NCBI GenBank assembly: GCA_002790095.1
Contig: PFUL01000018.1
Location: 1 to 41,309 of the forward strand
Source of the DNA: Elusimicrobia bacterium CG_4_9_14_3_um_filter_62_55
Lineage (GTDB): Bacteria > Elusimicrobiota > Elusimicrobia > UBA1565
Length of the DNA stretch: 41,309 nucleotides
Direction: 5' to 3'
Position 1 is the first letter of the stretch. Each line of letters begins with the position of its first letter. The translations under genes and the position numbers were made by a program. Positions 40,256 through 41,309 of the stretch are shown piece by piece. Below the pieces are notes generated by a model. The model saw only the letters and a program-made list of their open reading frames with translations. It was not told the origin of the DNA and did no database searches.

Positions 40256-41309
40256 CGCGCGACTCCGTCATCGAGCGCGAGTTGCTTTTCAAGGTCGGTG
40301 ACCGCTACGACCCCGCCTTGGTCGCGGAGACGGAGCGCAATCTTCGGCGGCTCCCGTTTATCCGGCGGGCCGAGGCCGCCGCCATGATCAACCCGGACGG
40401 CGCCGTGGACGTGCTCGTGCGGACTTACGACTCCTGGACTCTTGAAGTGGTCGCAAGCTTTAAGCGCGCCGGCGGCCAGACGAGCGGCAGCGCGGGGCTC
40501 ACCGATCATAATCTCATGGGATACGGCAAAACCCTCTCCGCCGTCTATCGTCGCCATGGAACGTCGAACTCCCAAACCTTCGGCTGCCGGGATCCGCAGT
40601 TCCTGGGAAAAGAGCATTTGGTGTACGCGATGCGGGCGGAGTCCGCCCCGGACAGCCGGCTCTACTCGCTGTCTTTGGACCGCCCTTTTTTCGCCTCGAT
40701 CGCGCGTACGGCGCTGGGCAGCACCTTCCGCTATGGGGAATATACGAGTACGGATTATTCGGGAAGGGCCGGGGCGAGCCCGTTTCGCGCACGCGTGATT
40801 GAATCAGGACTCACCTACGGCGTCACCTTGGCGACCTCCACGGAGCGCGCGCGGCATGTCACGTTCGGCGTGCTGGGGCACCGTACCGATTACAGCGGTA
40901 TCCCGGGCCTATCCTCCGGTCCGGACCCCGATCATCGGCATCTGGGATTTCTTCAATTATCCGGTGATTGGGAGGAGCTGGACTTCATTAAGGTGCATCG
41001 CATCCAGAAATTCACGCATGCCGAGGACTACAACCTGGGGCTCGGGGTGTTTCCGTCCGTGTAGTGGGCGCCTCATTTTCGGCCCCTGTCGACGACGGAG
41101 TCGGAAATCCTGCCCGGGTTGGCGGTGAGCAAGGGCTTCGCCTGGTCAAAGCAGCTTCTGCTCTTCAACTCCGACTACCGTTCGCGGTACGTAAACGGCG
41201 GAAACGGGGACCGAGTCGCCTCGACATCGGCGCGGTCGTCTTTTTCGACTCGGGATATGTGTGGCCGGCGTCGAGCCGGGTGCAGCCCAACGACATGAAG
41301 AGCAGCGTC
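40186..41309 (+). pseudogene. POTRA/beta-barrel outer-membrane protein (BamA/Omp85-like), missing start, with nonsense codon and frameshift
   Basis: From 40186 the frame reads FDTDRSPENKLFYRMANN, then a POTRA-like segment (VIERELLFKVGDRYDP, RRLPFIRRAEAA, DVLVRTYDSWTLEV) and barrel strands (GLTDHNLMGYGKTLSAVY). No start codon or signal peptide belongs to it; the 5' end is fused to the PAP2 remnant. An in-frame TAG at 41062-41064 interrupts it, with coding continuing in the same frame (ILPGLAVSKGF, NSDYRSRYVNGG). Near 41220 a one-base slip is needed to reach IGAVVFFDSGYVWP. It runs off the window end. Confidence 0.62.

Noticed and set aside
1-41309. CRISPR arrays, insertion sequences, integrases or phage genes
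   Set aside because: I saw no regularly spaced repeats, transposase motifs or phage proteins. Only short hairpins and regulatory repeats are present.

Overview
The window is high-GC bacterial DNA, densely packed, with 36 protein genes or gene remnants and one partial tRNA gene. The best guess at the host is an Elusimicrobiota (Elusimicrobia) member or a close relative. The reason is that two large proteins (11882..14878 and 28233..31154) carry an exported-type N-terminus followed by a long Ala/Pro/Leu/Val-rich spacer, an architecture I associate with that phylum. This is an inference; no rRNA or marker gene is present to settle it.

Layout. 1-2899: the 5' part of a tRNA-Gly at the window edge, a DUF6966-like small protein, an exported Ntn-hydrolase, and an exported protein built from repeated GWGEI units. 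2900-11333 (minus strand): a tightly overlapping operon of tryptophanase, an unusual histidine kinase with three degenerate receiver-like domains, a fused GlcD-GlcE flavoprotein, GlcF, a GAF/HD-GYP c-di-GMP phosphodiesterase, and a cyclic-nucleotide-binding protein. 11456-14878: a DUF971 protein and a divergent exported protein with four phospholipase-D-type HKD domains.

14887-31214 is the most coherent part and reads as one phosphate-starvation (Pho) locus. It holds phoB, phoR, a porin, pstS, pstC, pstA, pstB and phoU. It also holds two sets of genes that look like machinery for replacing phospholipids with phosphorus-free lipids: a PlcP-type metallophosphoesterase joined to an Agt-type GT4 glycosyltransferase, and an OlsB-like N-acyltransferase next to an OlsA/PlsC-like O-acyltransferase. 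A sugar-phosphate nucleotidyltransferase and a phytase-like protein follow, the latter behind an MFS-DUF2252 fusion. Repeats of GTCAT/GTCAC spaced 11 bp apart (Pho-box-like) lie upstream of phoB, pstC and the MFS-DUF2252/phytase operon. A symmetric GTGAC-N6-GTCAC element lies between the two divergent lipid-remodelling transcription units.

31232-39493: a YchJ-like SEC-C protein, a small membrane protein, a MEMO-family protein, the Mg transporter MgtE, a second SEC-C protein, a MEDS-domain hybrid histidine kinase, a lipase-like hydrolase, a lone receiver protein, a rhodanese-like protein without its catalytic cysteine, and a small Ig-like protein. 39581-41309: a broken PAP2 phosphatase joined to a broken POTRA/beta-barrel outer-membrane protein that runs off the end.

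Two cross-cutting observations. First, many first-in-operon genes have a -10 box only 6-8 nt upstream of the start codon, which predicts leaderless transcripts. Second, three loci (plcP/agt, olsB-like, PAP2/OMP) show deletion-type junctions, two with clear short homology at the junction and two with a nearby 4-5 nt tandem duplication. These are either real lesions or assembly errors, and raw reads would be needed to tell.
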